DNA of 64,000 nucleotides from Sphingobacterium thalpophilum (GTDB lineage Bacteria; Bacteroidota; Bacteroidia; Sphingobacteriales; Sphingobacteriaceae): NCBI GenBank assembly GCA_945868825.1, contig CAMBMM010000001.1, positions 682,001 to 746,000 of the forward strand, read 5' to 3'. Shown piece by piece: positions 1 to 8,958 of this stretch (position 1 is its first letter; each line of letters starts with the position of its first letter). The notes under the pieces were generated by a model. It saw only the letters and a program-made list of their open reading frames with translations, ran no database searches and was not told where the DNA came from. The position numbers and the translations under genes were made by a program.

Positions 1-4
1 TTAA

Positions 5-1042
5 TTATACAGATTGATTATAGTGAATATAATGTCTCCACTTCTCTAACACAGCAATAAAATCTGCAGGCATTTTCGTTTCAAAATGAATAAACTCTTT
101 GGTTCCTGGGTGAATAAAGCCTAAGCTTTTCGCATGTAAGGCCTGCCTTGGAATGAGCTCAAAACAGTTCTGTACAAACTGTTTATATTTTGCATTCACA
201 GTACCTTTTAAAATTCGATCGCCACCATAGCTTGCATCACTAAACAACGGATGACCAATGTGTTGCATATGCGCCCTAATTTGATGCGTACGCCCTGTTT
301 CTAATTGGCACTCTATAAGCGTAACGTAACCAAAACGCTCCAAAACTTTATAATGTGTTACCGACCATTTCCCCTTCGTTTCATCGGCATAAATATCCAT
401 CGTTCGTCTATCTTTTACACTGCGGCCTATGTATCCGGTAACTGTGCCATCTTCGGAAATATCGCCCCATACCAAGGCAATGTATTTACGAGCAATACTA
501 TGATCAAAAAATTGACGAGCCAACTGGGTTAAAGAGGCCTCATTTTTACTTATTAGCAATAATCCTGAAGTATCTTTATCAATTCGGTGCACTAAGCCCG
601 GCCTCCCTTCATTACCAGGCAATTGCGGCAATTGCTTAATATGAAAAGCCAAGGCATTAACCAATGTTCCTTTATAATTGTTAAAGCCAGGATGTACTAC
701 CATACCCGCAGATTTGTTTACAAGAATTACATCGTCGTCTTCGTATAAAATATCTAATGGAATATCTTCCGGATACACCTCTGTATCTCGAGGTGGATGT
801 GGCAAGACCACCGAAATAACATCTAAAGGTTTTACTTTGTAGCTGGCCTTAATTGCTTTATCGTTTACTAAAACGTTTCCAGCGTCTATGGCATTTTGTA
901 TGCGGTTTCTAGTAGCATTTTCGATGCGATGCATCAAGAATTTATCAATGCGCAATAAAGATTGGCCTTTATCTACCACCAATCGGAGGTGTTCGTACAA
1001 ATCTTGTTCGTCTTGTTCTACTGCATCGAGCAATTCATCCAT
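5..1042 (-). CDS. rluD: RluA/RluD-family pseudouridine synthase
   Basis: Isomerises uridine to pseudouridine in RNA, most likely in 23S rRNA (RluD type). Residues about 25-75 form an S4 RNA-binding domain; the catalytic core carries the family motif HRIDKDTSG, with the catalytic Asp at about residue 155. The C-terminal end, with the motif GRTHQIRAHM, is intact, so the gene is complete at 345 aa. The frame stays open 25 codons upstream, but the ATG at 1042 is preferred: family proteins begin near here, and a TATTTTTG box ends only 3 nt before this ATG. The exact substrate (RluD, RluC or RluA) cannot be decided from sequence alone. Confidence 0.9.
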   Translation of the reverse strand: MDELLDAVEQDEQDLYEHLRLVVDKGQSLLRIDKFLMHRIENATRNRIQNAIDAGNVLVNDKAIKASYKVKPLDVISVVLPHPPRDTEVYPEDIPLDILYEDDDVILVNKSAGMVVHPGFNNYKGTLVNALAFHIKQLPQLPGNEGRPGLVHRIDKDTSGLLLISKNEASLTQLARQFFDHSIARKYIALVWGDISEDGTVTGYIGRSVKDRRTMDIYADETKGKWSVTHYKVLERFGYVTLIECQLETGRTHQIRAHMQHIGHPLFSDASYGGDRILKGTVNAKYKQFVQNCFELIPRQALHAKSLGFIHPGTKEFIHFETKMPADFIAVLEKWRHYIHYNQSV

Positions 1043-1045
1043 GTC

Positions 1046-1053
1046 CAAAAATA
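1046..1053 (-). promoter_or_regulatory. -7 promoter box (TATTTTTG) of rluD
   Basis: Matches the Bacteroidetes TAnnTTTG element. Its last base is 4 nt from the ATG, so the transcript would be leaderless or nearly so. No TTTG is seen 19 nt upstream. Confidence 0.45.
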
Positions 1054-1193
1054 AGGCTATTTCTGATTGGGAACGAATAAGATTGGCATAATAGTTGCCA
1101 TTACATTTTACGAACAAGCGCTAAGAATATTTTATATCGATGCGTTATAGTTCAAAAACTGTAAATTTAGATACACACCAAACCAATTTCATT

Positions 1194-2246
1194 ATGAAAA
1201 CAACCCTATTTTCTAAAAAAGGCATTGTATTAACAATGTTATTTTCAGCGCTTTGCATACCAGGTTTTGCACAGTCTGATATTGAAGGATTATTTAAATC
1301 GAGTCAATCTGATGCTCAGAAACTCATTCAAGCATACATGAACCCTTTCTTTAAAGGAATGGGCACGGGCCTTAATTCGGGTTGGAATAATACTGCTGCT
1401 AGTAAAAAATTAGGCCGCTTTGAACTGCGTTTTGGCCTAACAGGAGCAATGATTCCGGAAAAGGACAAGACTTTTGACGTAACAAAATTGGGTTTATCCA
1501 GCAATTTAGAACCAAGCAATCCGACTTTGGTACTTAGTCCCACCATTGGGGGTACAAAAATAGCTGGACCATCTATGACTTTGAAAAACGGAGGTTCTAC
1601 GGTGGGGACATTTTTAATGCCTCAAGGCGCTGAACTCCCTTTTGTGCCTGCACCGCAATTACAAGCCAGCGTTGGACTTATAAAAGGTCTAGAGCTTACC
1701 TTACGTACCATGCCAACCATTAAACTTGGTGACAAAGCAGGTTCGATTGGTATGACAGGAGCTGGATTAAAAATAAACCTAGTACGCATGTTGGCTGGCA
1801 AAAAAACAGATAAAGTACTGCCATTTGATATAGCTGCTGCAATTGGCTATACCAAGCTTAGTTACAACCTGCCCCTAGATGTACAAACTAGCAATAGTAC
1901 CTACACCGACCAAGTGCTAAAAGCTAAATTCACTGGGGTAAACGTTGAAGCTATTATCTCTAAAAAATTAGCCTTCTTTACTCCTTTTGCAAGCATTGGT
2001 TACCAAAGTGCTAAAACCACTATCGATTTAAAAGGTACTTATCCTTTTGAAACCGGTGCACAAGGTGCTAATGATCAATATACGACAATCATAGATCCGA
2101 TTGCCATTTCACAAAAAGACATTAGTGGGCTTCGAACCAATCTCGGATTTCAACTACACCTAGCTTTTTTACGTGTTTATGGATCCTACAGCTTGGGCGC
2201 CTACAAATCATTTAATGCAGGCCTGGGACTTGGTATTGGCAAATAA
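1194..2246 (+). CDS. DUF6588 family secreted/outer-membrane protein
   Basis: Protein of 350 aa with a clear signal peptide (hydrophobic stretch ending GFAQS near residue 27), so it is exported. The rest is rich in alternating hydrophobic strands and Gly and ends GLGLGIGK, as expected of an outer-membrane barrel. The composition and the N-terminal region match DUF6588, a family I know mainly from Bacteroidetes and with no established function. The ATG at 1194 is chosen over the open frame from 1140 because it begins MKTT followed by the signal peptide. A strong hairpin follows at 2272-2299. Confidence 0.75.
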   Translation: MKTTLFSKKGIVLTMLFSALCIPGFAQSDIEGLFKSSQSDAQKLIQAYMNPFFKGMGTGLNSGWNNTAASKKLGRFELRFGLTGAMIPEKDKTFDVTKLGLSSNLEPSNPTLVLSPTIGGTKIAGPSMTLKNGGSTVGTFLMPQGAELPFVPAPQLQASVGLIKGLELTLRTMPTIKLGDKAGSIGMTGAGLKINLVRMLAGKKTDKVLPFDIAAAIGYTKLSYNLPLDVQTSNSTYTDQVLKAKFTGVNVEAIISKKLAFFTPFASIGYQSAKTTIDLKGTYPFETGAQGANDQYTTIIDPIAISQKDISGLRTNLGFQLHLAFLRVYGSYSLGAYKSFNAGLGLGIGK

Positions 2247-2271
2247 GCCGGTCTCAAGAACTTGCATTTTT

Positions 2272-2299
2272 CGGAAAGCTCTCTTCGGGGGGCTTTCCG
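2272..2299 (+). terminator. 12-bp hairpin with TTCG tetraloop
   Basis: CGGAAAGCTCTC pairs with GGGGGGCTTTCCG-side bases (two T-G pairs) around a C(TTCG)G tetraloop. It lies between the DUF6588 gene and the next start. No T-run follows, so it may be a terminator of atypical form or an RNA stability element. Confidence 0.5.
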
Positions 2300-2307
2300 T
2301 ATGTTTG
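2300..2307 (+). promoter_or_regulatory. -7 promoter box (TATGTTTG)
   Basis: TAnnTTTG match directly abutting the TTCG hairpin and 5 nt before the preferred ATG at 2313. It implies an almost leaderless transcript. No convincing -33 element is visible. Confidence 0.4.
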
Positions 2308-2312
2308 TACCT

Positions 2313-3242
2313 ATGCAACTACACTTACCAAGCCCTATTGAACAATTAGAAGAGCCATTGTATGAAAAAATGGGCGTGCAGATATTTGTAAAACGAGAGG
2401 ATTTGATTCATCCACTAATTTCGGGAAACAAGTGGCGAAAACTTAAATACAGCCTTCAGAAAGCAGCCGAAGAAGGAAAGCAACATGTGGTTACTTTTGG
2501 TGGAGCATATTCTAATCATGTGTTGGCCACGGCTGTAGCTGCACAAGCACTAGGTTTACAAGCCAGTGCCATTATTCGAGGTGAAGATCAACATAACGAA
2601 GTGCTCAACTATTGCAAATCGGTGGGCATGAAACTTCATTTTGTTGATCGATTAAGTTATACTGATAAAAATGAATGTTTAGAGCGTTTTTTTAAAGACA
2701 ATACCGAAATTTTTGTCATACCCGAAGGGGGTGCTTCATCCGAAGGGGTGCAGGGCTGCGAAGAAATAATGGCCGAAAACATCGAAAGTTTTGATCATAT
2801 TTTTTGTGCCGCAGGTACGGGCACTACGGCTGCGGGCTTATATTCTTATATCCAGAAAAATAACTTGAATACCACGCTACATGTAGTTCCGGTACTAAAA
2901 AATGGTGATTTTATACAAAATGAAATAGCCAATCATATTTCCATAAAGGAGCGATTTACACTCCATACAGGCTACCATTTTGGCGGCTACGCTAAAAGCA
3001 CAACCGAGCTTCTTCGTTTTATTATAGGTTTTTACCACAGTCATCAGATACTGCTCGACCAAGTTTATACTGGTAAAATGGTTTTTGGTTTACACGATCT
3101 AATTGCGAAGAGATATTTTGCCCCAAGTAGTCGCATTTTATGGCTTCATACCGGCGGACTAACGGGCTTACACGGCGTTAAAAAGGAATTAGTAGAGATT
3201 GATGTAACCTTTGCAGAATTGCTTGACAAAAGCTTCAACTAG
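2313..3242 (+). CDS. PLP enzyme, D-cysteine desulfhydrase / ACC deaminase family
   Basis: Fold-type II pyridoxal-phosphate enzyme. Near the N-terminus it carries KREDLIHP and SGNKWRKLKY; the Lys of the GNK motif is the expected PLP Schiff-base residue. A Gly/Thr-rich phosphate-binding stretch (AAGTGTTAAGL) lies in the middle. Relatives act as D-cysteine desulfhydrase or 1-aminocyclopropane-1-carboxylate deaminase, and the substrate cannot be resolved here. Length, 309 aa, is typical. The start is taken at ATG 2313 because the MQLHLPSP beginning fits the family and the frame upstream runs through the hairpin. ATG 2301 is an alternative. Confidence 0.8.
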   Translation: MQLHLPSPIEQLEEPLYEKMGVQIFVKREDLIHPLISGNKWRKLKYSLQKAAEEGKQHVVTFGGAYSNHVLATAVAAQALGLQASAIIRGEDQHNEVLNYCKSVGMKLHFVDRLSYTDKNECLERFFKDNTEIFVIPEGGASSEGVQGCEEIMAENIESFDHIFCAAGTGTTAAGLYSYIQKNNLNTTLHVVPVLKNGDFIQNEIANHISIKERFTLHTGYHFGGYAKSTTELLRFIIGFYHSHQILLDQVYTGKMVFGLHDLIAKRYFAPSSRILWLHTGGLTGLHGVKKELVEIDVTFAELLDKSFN

Positions 3243-3345
3243 CTTAAAAAAACTTCTTATTCATCCACTAAACAAGAAAAATATACGTTATTAGTGTAAC
3301 CTATTTAAGCCAAAAAAAACAATAAAATTCTAGTACTTTTTTTGG

Positions 3346-3353
3346 TAAATTTG
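3346..3353 (+). promoter_or_regulatory. -7 promoter box (TAAATTTG) of lysine aminotransferase gene
   Basis: TAnnTTTG element 21 nt before the ATG at 3375. A leader of about 18 nt would result. Confidence 0.5.
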
Positions 3354-3374
3354 AGTATACCTCAACTACCAATT

Positions 3375-4706
3375 ATGTATAAATTAAACATAGACCCAAC
3401 CGAGGTTCACCAGACCTTAGGCAAACACATCTTAGCCGATGGCTTTGATTTAACCTTTGATTTAGAAAAAAGCCAAGGCGTATACATTTACGATGCCAAA
3501 AACAAGAAAAAGCTATTAGATTTTTTCACCTGCTTTGCGTCGGTACCACTCGGATACAATCATCCAAAAATGTTGAAAGATGAGGTATTTAAAGATAATT
3601 TACTTTTAGCTGCATTAACCAATCCCTCTAATTCGGATATATACACCACGCAGTATGCTCAATTTGTAGATACTTTTTCGAGAGTAGGTATACCGGAGTA
3701 TTTACCGCATGCGTTTTTTGTGGCTGGTGGTGGCTTGGCTATCGAAAATGCGATTAAAACAGCTATGGATTGGAAGGTGCAGAAAAACTTTCAAAAAGGC
3801 TATAAAGAAGAACGGGGCTTTCAGGTATTGCATTTCGAACATGCTTTTCACGGCAGAACGGGATATACACTAAGTCTAACCAATACGCATCCCGATAAAA
3901 CAAAATGGTTTGCCAAATTCAATTGGCCCAGGGTAAGCACCCCTAAAATTGAATTCCCACTAACGGCAAACAATTTAGAGGATATTGCAAAAAGAGAAGC
4001 CTTATCCATTGCACAAATTAGAAAAGCCTTTGCAGACAATAAAGACGATATATGCGCCATCATCATAGAACCTATACAATCGGAAGGTGGCGATAACCAT
4101 TTACGAAAAGAGTTTTTTGAGCAATTGCGAAGTATTGCAGATGAAAAAGAAGCTTTACTTATTTACGACGAGGTACAAACCGGCGTAGGCCTAAGCGGTA
4201 AATTTTGGTGCCACGAACATTTTGGCGAAAATGCCCGACCCGATATTTTAGCCTTTGGCAAAAAAATGCAGGTATGCGGCATTTTAGCTAGTAAACGGGT
4301 AGATGAAATTGAGCAAAATGTGTTTACTACTCCTTCTCGTATAAACTCTACTTGGGGTGGGAATTTGGTAGATATGGTACGGGCTAGCAAGATTATGGAA
4401 ATTATTGAAGAAGATAAACTCGTAGAAAAAGCGGCCACTACAGGAGAATATTTACTAACTAAACTTTTTACCATAGCAGAAAAATATTCTATAATACGCA
4501 ATGTAAGAGGTAGGGGTCTAATTGTAGCTTTCGACTTTCCAGATAAAATTACTCGAGATTTTTTTATTAAAAAAGGGCTAGAAAAAAACGTGATGTTTTT
4601 GGGATGTGGCAATCAAAGTATACGTTTCAGACCTGCACTAATCATGGAGAAAGCAGATTTAGATCTCGGCTTACAAGTACTAGAAGATATTGTTAAAACG
4701 CTCTAG
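3375..4706 (+). CDS. lat: L-lysine 6-transaminase
   Basis: Transfers the epsilon-amino group of L-lysine to 2-oxoglutarate, giving 2-aminoadipate 6-semialdehyde (cyclising to piperideine-6-carboxylate) in lysine catabolism. Fold-type I PLP enzyme of 443 aa. Visible features are the N-terminal motif LADGFDLTFDLEKS, typical of lysine 6-transaminases, the cofactor-contact stretch DEVQTGVGLSGKFW, and DILAFGKKMQ, which holds the likely PLP-binding Lys. The ATG at 3375 (MYKLNID) fits family starts better than the TTG at 3342. Its stop lies 2 bp from the stop of the convergent bshB1. Confidence 0.88.
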   Translation: MYKLNIDPTEVHQTLGKHILADGFDLTFDLEKSQGVYIYDAKNKKKLLDFFTCFASVPLGYNHPKMLKDEVFKDNLLLAALTNPSNSDIYTTQYAQFVDTFSRVGIPEYLPHAFFVAGGGLAIENAIKTAMDWKVQKNFQKGYKEERGFQVLHFEHAFHGRTGYTLSLTNTHPDKTKWFAKFNWPRVSTPKIEFPLTANNLEDIAKREALSIAQIRKAFADNKDDICAIIIEPIQSEGGDNHLRKEFFEQLRSIADEKEALLIYDEVQTGVGLSGKFWCHEHFGENARPDILAFGKKMQVCGILASKRVDEIEQNVFTTPSRINSTWGGNLVDMVRASKIMEIIEEDKLVEKAATTGEYLLTKLFTIAEKYSIIRNVRGRGLIVAFDFPDKITRDFFIKKGLEKNVMFLGCGNQSIRFRPALIMEKADLDLGLQVLEDIVKTL

Positions 4707-4708
4707 GC

Positions 4709-5425
4709 TTATTTTAAATCGAATAAAGAAGCTACACCCAAGATTTTATTAGAAGTAAAGCCTTCGGCGTAACTGCAATGTATTGACCTGCCAAATTCTC
4801 TTGCACGAGCCTCTATTCCAGCTAAAAAATCGGATGAAGAAATATAGGTATCTGGCTCTTTCAATTCGGGATTAAAAAACTGGGTTTTATACGCTTTTAT
4901 AGCGGCAATTTTTTGTTCCCAAAACGGAGTTATATCAATTAAAATATCGGGTTTTATATATCTATCTTGAATGTAATGTAGCAGTAAATTAGGGCGCCAA
5001 ACCTCCTGCTCTGCTCCCGTGTCACTTGTTTTTATTTTAGGTAAGCCCGCCAAAAAAACTGCGTCGGTTACTAAAGCAGCAGCCCTGCCGTGATCTGGGT
5101 GGCGATCATCTATCGCATTAGCCAACACTATTTGTGGTTGGTATTTGCGAATGATTTCTATAAGTTGAAGCTGATGCACTTCATCGTTTACGAAAAAACC
5201 ATCCCTCATTCCTAAATTTTTTCGCACATGAACGCCTAAAATTGCGCTGGCATCGGCCGCCTCAACCTTACGTGTTTCTTTACTACCTCTACTACCTAAT
5301 TCACCGGCAGTTAAATCAACAATACCTACTTTCTTCCCTTCGGCAATATATCTTAAAATGGTTCCAGAACAGCCAAGTTCAGCGTCATCTGGGTGTACTG
5401 CAAATACGAGTATATCTAATTTCAT
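4709..5425 (-). CDS. bshB1: Bacillithiol biosynthesis deacetylase BshB1
   Basis: LmbE/PIG-L-family zinc hydrolase that removes the acetyl group from GlcNAc-malate, the second step of bacillithiol synthesis. Metal-binding motifs are AVHPDDAE (His11, Asp13, Asp14) and DRHPDHGR (His109, Asp111, His112). At 238 aa it has the usual length, and the C-terminal motif EGFTSNKILGVASLFDL is typical of BshB1. It follows the DUF4294 gene by 38 bp on the same strand and is probably co-transcribed with it. The partner enzymes BshA and BshC are not in this window. Confidence 0.9.
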   Translation of the reverse strand: MKLDILVFAVHPDDAELGCSGTILRYIAEGKKVGIVDLTAGELGSRGSKETRKVEAADASAILGVHVRKNLGMRDGFFVNDEVHQLQLIEIIRKYQPQIVLANAIDDRHPDHGRAAALVTDAVFLAGLPKIKTSDTGAEQEVWRPNLLLHYIQDRYIKPDILIDITPFWEQKIAAIKAYKTQFFNPELKEPDTYISSSDFLAGIEARAREFGRSIHCSYAEGFTSNKILGVASLFDLK

Positions 5426-5463
5426 TAAAAAGGGTTTAAATTCGAAAACCAGTGGCCAAAGCC

Positions 5464-6078
5464 TTACATACTTTGGTAATAATAGGGTGACGTTTGTATA
5501 ATACTTTCAATATCGCGGTCTTCTTGTGCATCATAGCGGTTTTTTAAATTATTACCAAAAACCCTGGCTAGAGATTGATATAAAAAAGCGGTAAATCCAC
5601 CTTTCATCTCCTTTAAAATGTCAAAGCTACTAGTGCCCAATTCTCTATCTATTAACTTAATTAAAATACCACCTTGCGTAATAGTAAGTTCCTTAATTTC
5701 TCTATTAAACATGTCTTTAACCTCTTTTTCGAAGGCTTTTTGTAAAATTCGTTGTTCCTTTTTATTGTTAGTTCGAGACAACTCGGTTTGCAATTGTGCA
5801 TATCTAGAACGTGCATACATGGCATAAGGCAACACCTTTAACACATTATAGCGCAATCTATTATAGGCTACCTGCTGCTCGGCAGTACGCCAAATTCGGC
5901 TGTCCACAATTTTAACTTCAGGCAAAGCAAGCCAAGGAATAAGTTCATTACCCACCAGTGTTAAGGCCACCCGAATGGTATCGTTTTTACCCTTTACCAT
6001 AGGGTCGTGCGGCTGCTGTGCCTTTGCTGTAAGGGCAAAAAATGTACAAAAAAGAACAAAAAGCTTGAAAAATTTCAT
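5464..6078 (-). CDS. DUF4294 domain-containing exported protein
   Basis: Protein of 204 aa with an N-terminal signal peptide (about residues 1-20, ending ALTAKAQQ). The rest is helical and charged, with the conserved-looking stretches YNRLRYNVLKVLPYA and KELTITQGGILIKLIDRE that I associate with DUF4294, a Bacteroidetes-specific family of unknown function. The ATG at 6078 is chosen: it starts the signal peptide and lies just downstream of a TAACTTTG promoter box. The next gene in the same direction is bshB1, but nothing else ties this protein to thiol metabolism. Confidence 0.8.
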   Translation of the reverse strand: MKFFKLFVLFCTFFALTAKAQQPHDPMVKGKNDTIRVALTLVGNELIPWLALPEVKIVDSRIWRTAEQQVAYNRLRYNVLKVLPYAMYARSRYAQLQTELSRTNNKKEQRILQKAFEKEVKDMFNREIKELTITQGGILIKLIDRELGTSSFDILKEMKGGFTAFLYQSLARVFGNNLKNRYDAQEDRDIESIIQTSPYYYQSM

Positions 6079-6090
6079 AAATTTAGCAAA

Positions 6091-6098
6091 CAAAGTTA
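6091..6098 (-). promoter_or_regulatory. -7 promoter box (TAACTTTG), DUF4294-bshB1
   Basis: TAnnTTTG match on the minus strand, 12 nt upstream of the ATG at 6078. Confidence 0.5.
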
Positions 6099-6194
6099 CG
6101 GCTATTTTTAAATATATAGCATTGGTATTATCTAGCAAAAATCAGACCAAATTAAATCTATTCGCTAGCTTATGCTCTAGCTAATTTACGCATT

Positions 6195-8417
6195 ATGACC
6201 CAATTAGTAATTGATTTAGAGGCAGAAAAATCCGAAATCTTAAAAAGATATCGTGCATTGTTGCGTGCCTGTAAAGCAACTTTGCAAAAAGGGGATAAGA
6301 AAATGATTAGAAAGGCCTTCGATTTAGCCCTAGAAAGTCATCAAGATATGCGTAGGAAATCTGGTGAGCCATATATCTACCATCCCATTGCTGTATCTCA
6401 AATTGCGGCAGAAGAAATTGGCTTAGGAACAACCTCTATAGTTTGTGCACTATTACATGATGTAGTAGAGGATACAGACATAACTCTTGAAGATGTTGAA
6501 CGTGAATTTGGCAAGAAAGCAGCTAAAATTATAGACGGCCTAACCAAAATTTCGGGCGTATTTGATTACAACAGTTCTTTGCAAGCAGAGAATTTCCGAA
6601 AAATGCTACTTACTCTGGCAGATGATGTTCGGGTAATTCTTATAAAGCTTGCTGATAGATTGCACAATATGCGCACCATGGAGTTTATGCCCAGGGAAAA
6701 GCAACTTAAAATTGCGTCGGAAACGGTATACCTATATGCACCATTGGCACACCGTTTAGGTTTATATGCCATGAAATCGGAATTGGAAGACCTTTCGATG
6801 AAATACACCGAAACGGCTACCTACAAATACATTGCGCAACGATTAAATGAGAAAAAAACCGAACGGGAAAAATTTATCAAAGAATTTATTGACCCCATTC
6901 AGAAAATATTAGATGAACAAGGATTAGCGGCCCAGGTATATGGTCGACCTAAATCTATCAATTCTATTTGGAACAAAATGCGCAAAAAGAACATCCCATT
7001 TGAAGAGGTGTATGATTTATTTGCCATAAGAATTATTTTAGACAGCCAAATAGAGCAAGAAAAAGCCGATTGCTGGAAGGCCTATTCCATTGTAACCGAT
7101 TTTTATCGCCCCAATCCTGATCGACTACGTGATTGGATATCTTCGCCAAAATTTAACGGATACGAATCGCTACACACAACCGTAATGGGCCCAAAAGGCC
7201 AATGGGTAGAGGTGCAAATACGTACCGAACGCATGAACGAAATTGCCGAAAAAGGCTTTGCGGCACACTGGAAATACAAAGAGGCGCCAAATGCCGAAAG
7301 TAGTGGACTAGACCAATGGCTACAAAAAGTACGCGACTTATTAAATAATCCAGAATCAAATGCTTTAGACTTTTTGGACGATTTTAAAATGAATTTATTC
7401 TCTGACGAGATTTTCATTTTTACCCCAAAAGGTGCACTCATGCAGTTACCCTCTAATGCCACTGCATTAGATTTTGCTTTTGAAATTCACTCCGATTTAG
7501 GCGCCAAATGTATCGGAGCCAAGGTGAATCACAAATTGGTGCCGCTATCCTATCAATTACAAAATGGCGACCAGGTTGAAATTATCACCTCCAACAAACA
7601 AACACCTAAGGAAGATTGGCTAAACTTTGTAATTACGGCAAAAGCTAAATCTAAAATTAAATCGTCTTTAAAAGATGAAAAACGCCGAATAGCCGACGAA
7701 GGAAGGGAGATTTTAGACCGCAAACTAAAATCATTAAAAATACCGAGCACCATTGAAAATATTAACAAAATAACCCACTTCTTTAAACTACACGCTAGCC
7801 AAGATTTTTTATACCAAATTGCCAAAGGAGGAATAGATATAGGTGATTTAAAGGACTATGTCAACTACGAAAAAAACGCCGAATACAAACCATTTGAGCG
7901 AACCGATCCGGCCGAATTTGTTAAAAAAATAAAAAGCGAAGAAGTTGATACCCTATTAATTGGCGAAGACCTTCAAAAAATAGATTACAAACTTTCAACA
8001 TGCTGCAACCCCATACCGGGCGATGATGTGTTTGGCTTTGTTACTGTAGGCGAAGGGATTAAAATACACCGTACAAGTTGTCCTAATGCCACCAAACTGA
8101 TGTCTAACTTCGGCTACCGCATTGTAAAAGCACGCTGGAATTCCCAAAAACAGTTGGCCTTTTTAACTGGATTGAATATTACAGGAATTGACGATGTGGG
8201 CTTAATAAACAAAATAACCACCATTATCTCGAACGATTTTAAGGTAAATATGCGCTCCATTACTGTAGATTCTCACGAGGGAATTTTTGACGGCAGTATT
8301 ATGGTTTACGTAAACGATACCCACCACCTTAATAACCTAATCGCTAAATTGAAACAAGTAAATGGCGTAACCGATGTGCGTCGTTTCGACTCTGATATCA
8401 CTGTGGAAAAAGCGTAG
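6195..8417 (+). CDS. Bifunctional (p)ppGpp synthetase/hydrolase (RelA/SpoT, Rel)
   Basis: Makes and degrades the stringent-response alarmone (p)ppGpp. Domains in order: HD hydrolase (His88-Asp89 followed by ED at 92-93, both present), nucleotidyl-transferase synthetase at about 240-360 with the motifs RLRDWISSPK and NGYESLHTTV, a TGS domain at about 405-465, a helical region, a CC/zinc-finger-like patch (STCCNPIPGDD) and a C-terminal ACT domain at about 665-735. At 740 aa it is a long Rel/SpoT. Because both catalytic motifs look intact, it is probably the genome's bifunctional enzyme. The synthetase RXKD motif reads RLRD. Confidence 0.93.
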   Translation: MTQLVIDLEAEKSEILKRYRALLRACKATLQKGDKKMIRKAFDLALESHQDMRRKSGEPYIYHPIAVSQIAAEEIGLGTTSIVCALLHDVVEDTDITLEDVEREFGKKAAKIIDGLTKISGVFDYNSSLQAENFRKMLLTLADDVRVILIKLADRLHNMRTMEFMPREKQLKIASETVYLYAPLAHRLGLYAMKSELEDLSMKYTETATYKYIAQRLNEKKTEREKFIKEFIDPIQKILDEQGLAAQVYGRPKSINSIWNKMRKKNIPFEEVYDLFAIRIILDSQIEQEKADCWKAYSIVTDFYRPNPDRLRDWISSPKFNGYESLHTTVMGPKGQWVEVQIRTERMNEIAEKGFAAHWKYKEAPNAESSGLDQWLQKVRDLLNNPESNALDFLDDFKMNLFSDEIFIFTPKGALMQLPSNATALDFAFEIHSDLGAKCIGAKVNHKLVPLSYQLQNGDQVEIITSNKQTPKEDWLNFVITAKAKSKIKSSLKDEKRRIADEGREILDRKLKSLKIPSTIENINKITHFFKLHASQDFLYQIAKGGIDIGDLKDYVNYEKNAEYKPFERTDPAEFVKKIKSEEVDTLLIGEDLQKIDYKLSTCCNPIPGDDVFGFVTVGEGIKIHRTSCPNATKLMSNFGYRIVKARWNSQKQLAFLTGLNITGIDDVGLINKITTIISNDFKVNMRSITVDSHEGIFDGSIMVYVNDTHHLNNLIAKLKQVNGVTDVRRFDSDITVEKA

Positions 8418-8425
8418 TAAATATG

Positions 8426-8457
8426 TTGGGCGCTATCCATTTTTTTAAATAAATTTG
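8426..8457 (+). promoter_or_regulatory. -33/-7 promoter of the fur-purA-pabB operon
   Basis: TTG at 8426-8428, a 21-nt spacer, then TAAATTTG at 8450-8457. The ATG is at 8477, leaving a leader of about 15 nt. Confidence 0.6.
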
Positions 8458-8476
8458 AGGGCACACAGCAACGCAT

Positions 8477-8950
8477 ATGTCTAACACCGAAACCCGAGAT
8501 CTCGTTAAAAAAATTTTTGAAGCTTACCTCGAAAACAAAAGCTTAAGAAAAACCCCCGAACGCTTTGCTATTTTAGAAGAAATTTATTCTAGAAACGATC
8601 ATTTCGATGTAGAATCCCTTTACATCCATATGAAAAATAAAAAATATCGCGTAAGCCGAGCAACTGTGTACAATACCCTCGAACTATTGGTTGCATGCGA
8701 TTTAGTTACCAAGCACCAGTTCGGTAAAAACATGGCCCAATTCGAAAAATCATACGGCTACAAACAACATGATCATATTATTTGCCTCGATTGCGGGAAA
8801 GTAGTAGAATTTTGCGACCCAAGAATTGAGCAAATACAAAGCATGATGGGCGATTTACTCCAATTCGAAATTAAACACCACTCTTTAAACTTATACGGCA
8901 ATTGTGCCAAACTAAAAGCAGGCAACTGCGATACATATCCTAAAAATTAA
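8477..8950 (+). CDS. Fur-family metal-responsive transcriptional repressor
   Basis: DNA-binding regulator of 157 aa. Residues about 25-85 form the winged helix, with recognition-helix sequence SRATVYNTLELL. The C-terminal dimerisation/metal domain has the His-rich motif KQHDHIICLDCGKVVEFCD, containing a CxxC pair. The second Cys pair is spaced Cys-x7-Cys (YGNCAKLKAGNC) rather than the usual CxxC. Whether it is Fur, PerR or Zur cannot be told from sequence. It sits 8 bp upstream of purA and shares its promoter. It is not adjacent to iron-uptake or peroxide genes here. Confidence 0.85.
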   Translation: MSNTETRDLVKKIFEAYLENKSLRKTPERFAILEEIYSRNDHFDVESLYIHMKNKKYRVSRATVYNTLELLVACDLVTKHQFGKNMAQFEKSYGYKQHDHIICLDCGKVVEFCDPRIEQIQSMMGDLLQFEIKHHSLNLYGNCAKLKAGNCDTYPKN

Positions 8951-8958
8951 ACACATAT

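Noticed and set aside
3342-3375. Upstream TTG start for the lysine aminotransferase
   Set aside because: It would overlap the TAAATTTG promoter box, and the added residues do not resemble the family.
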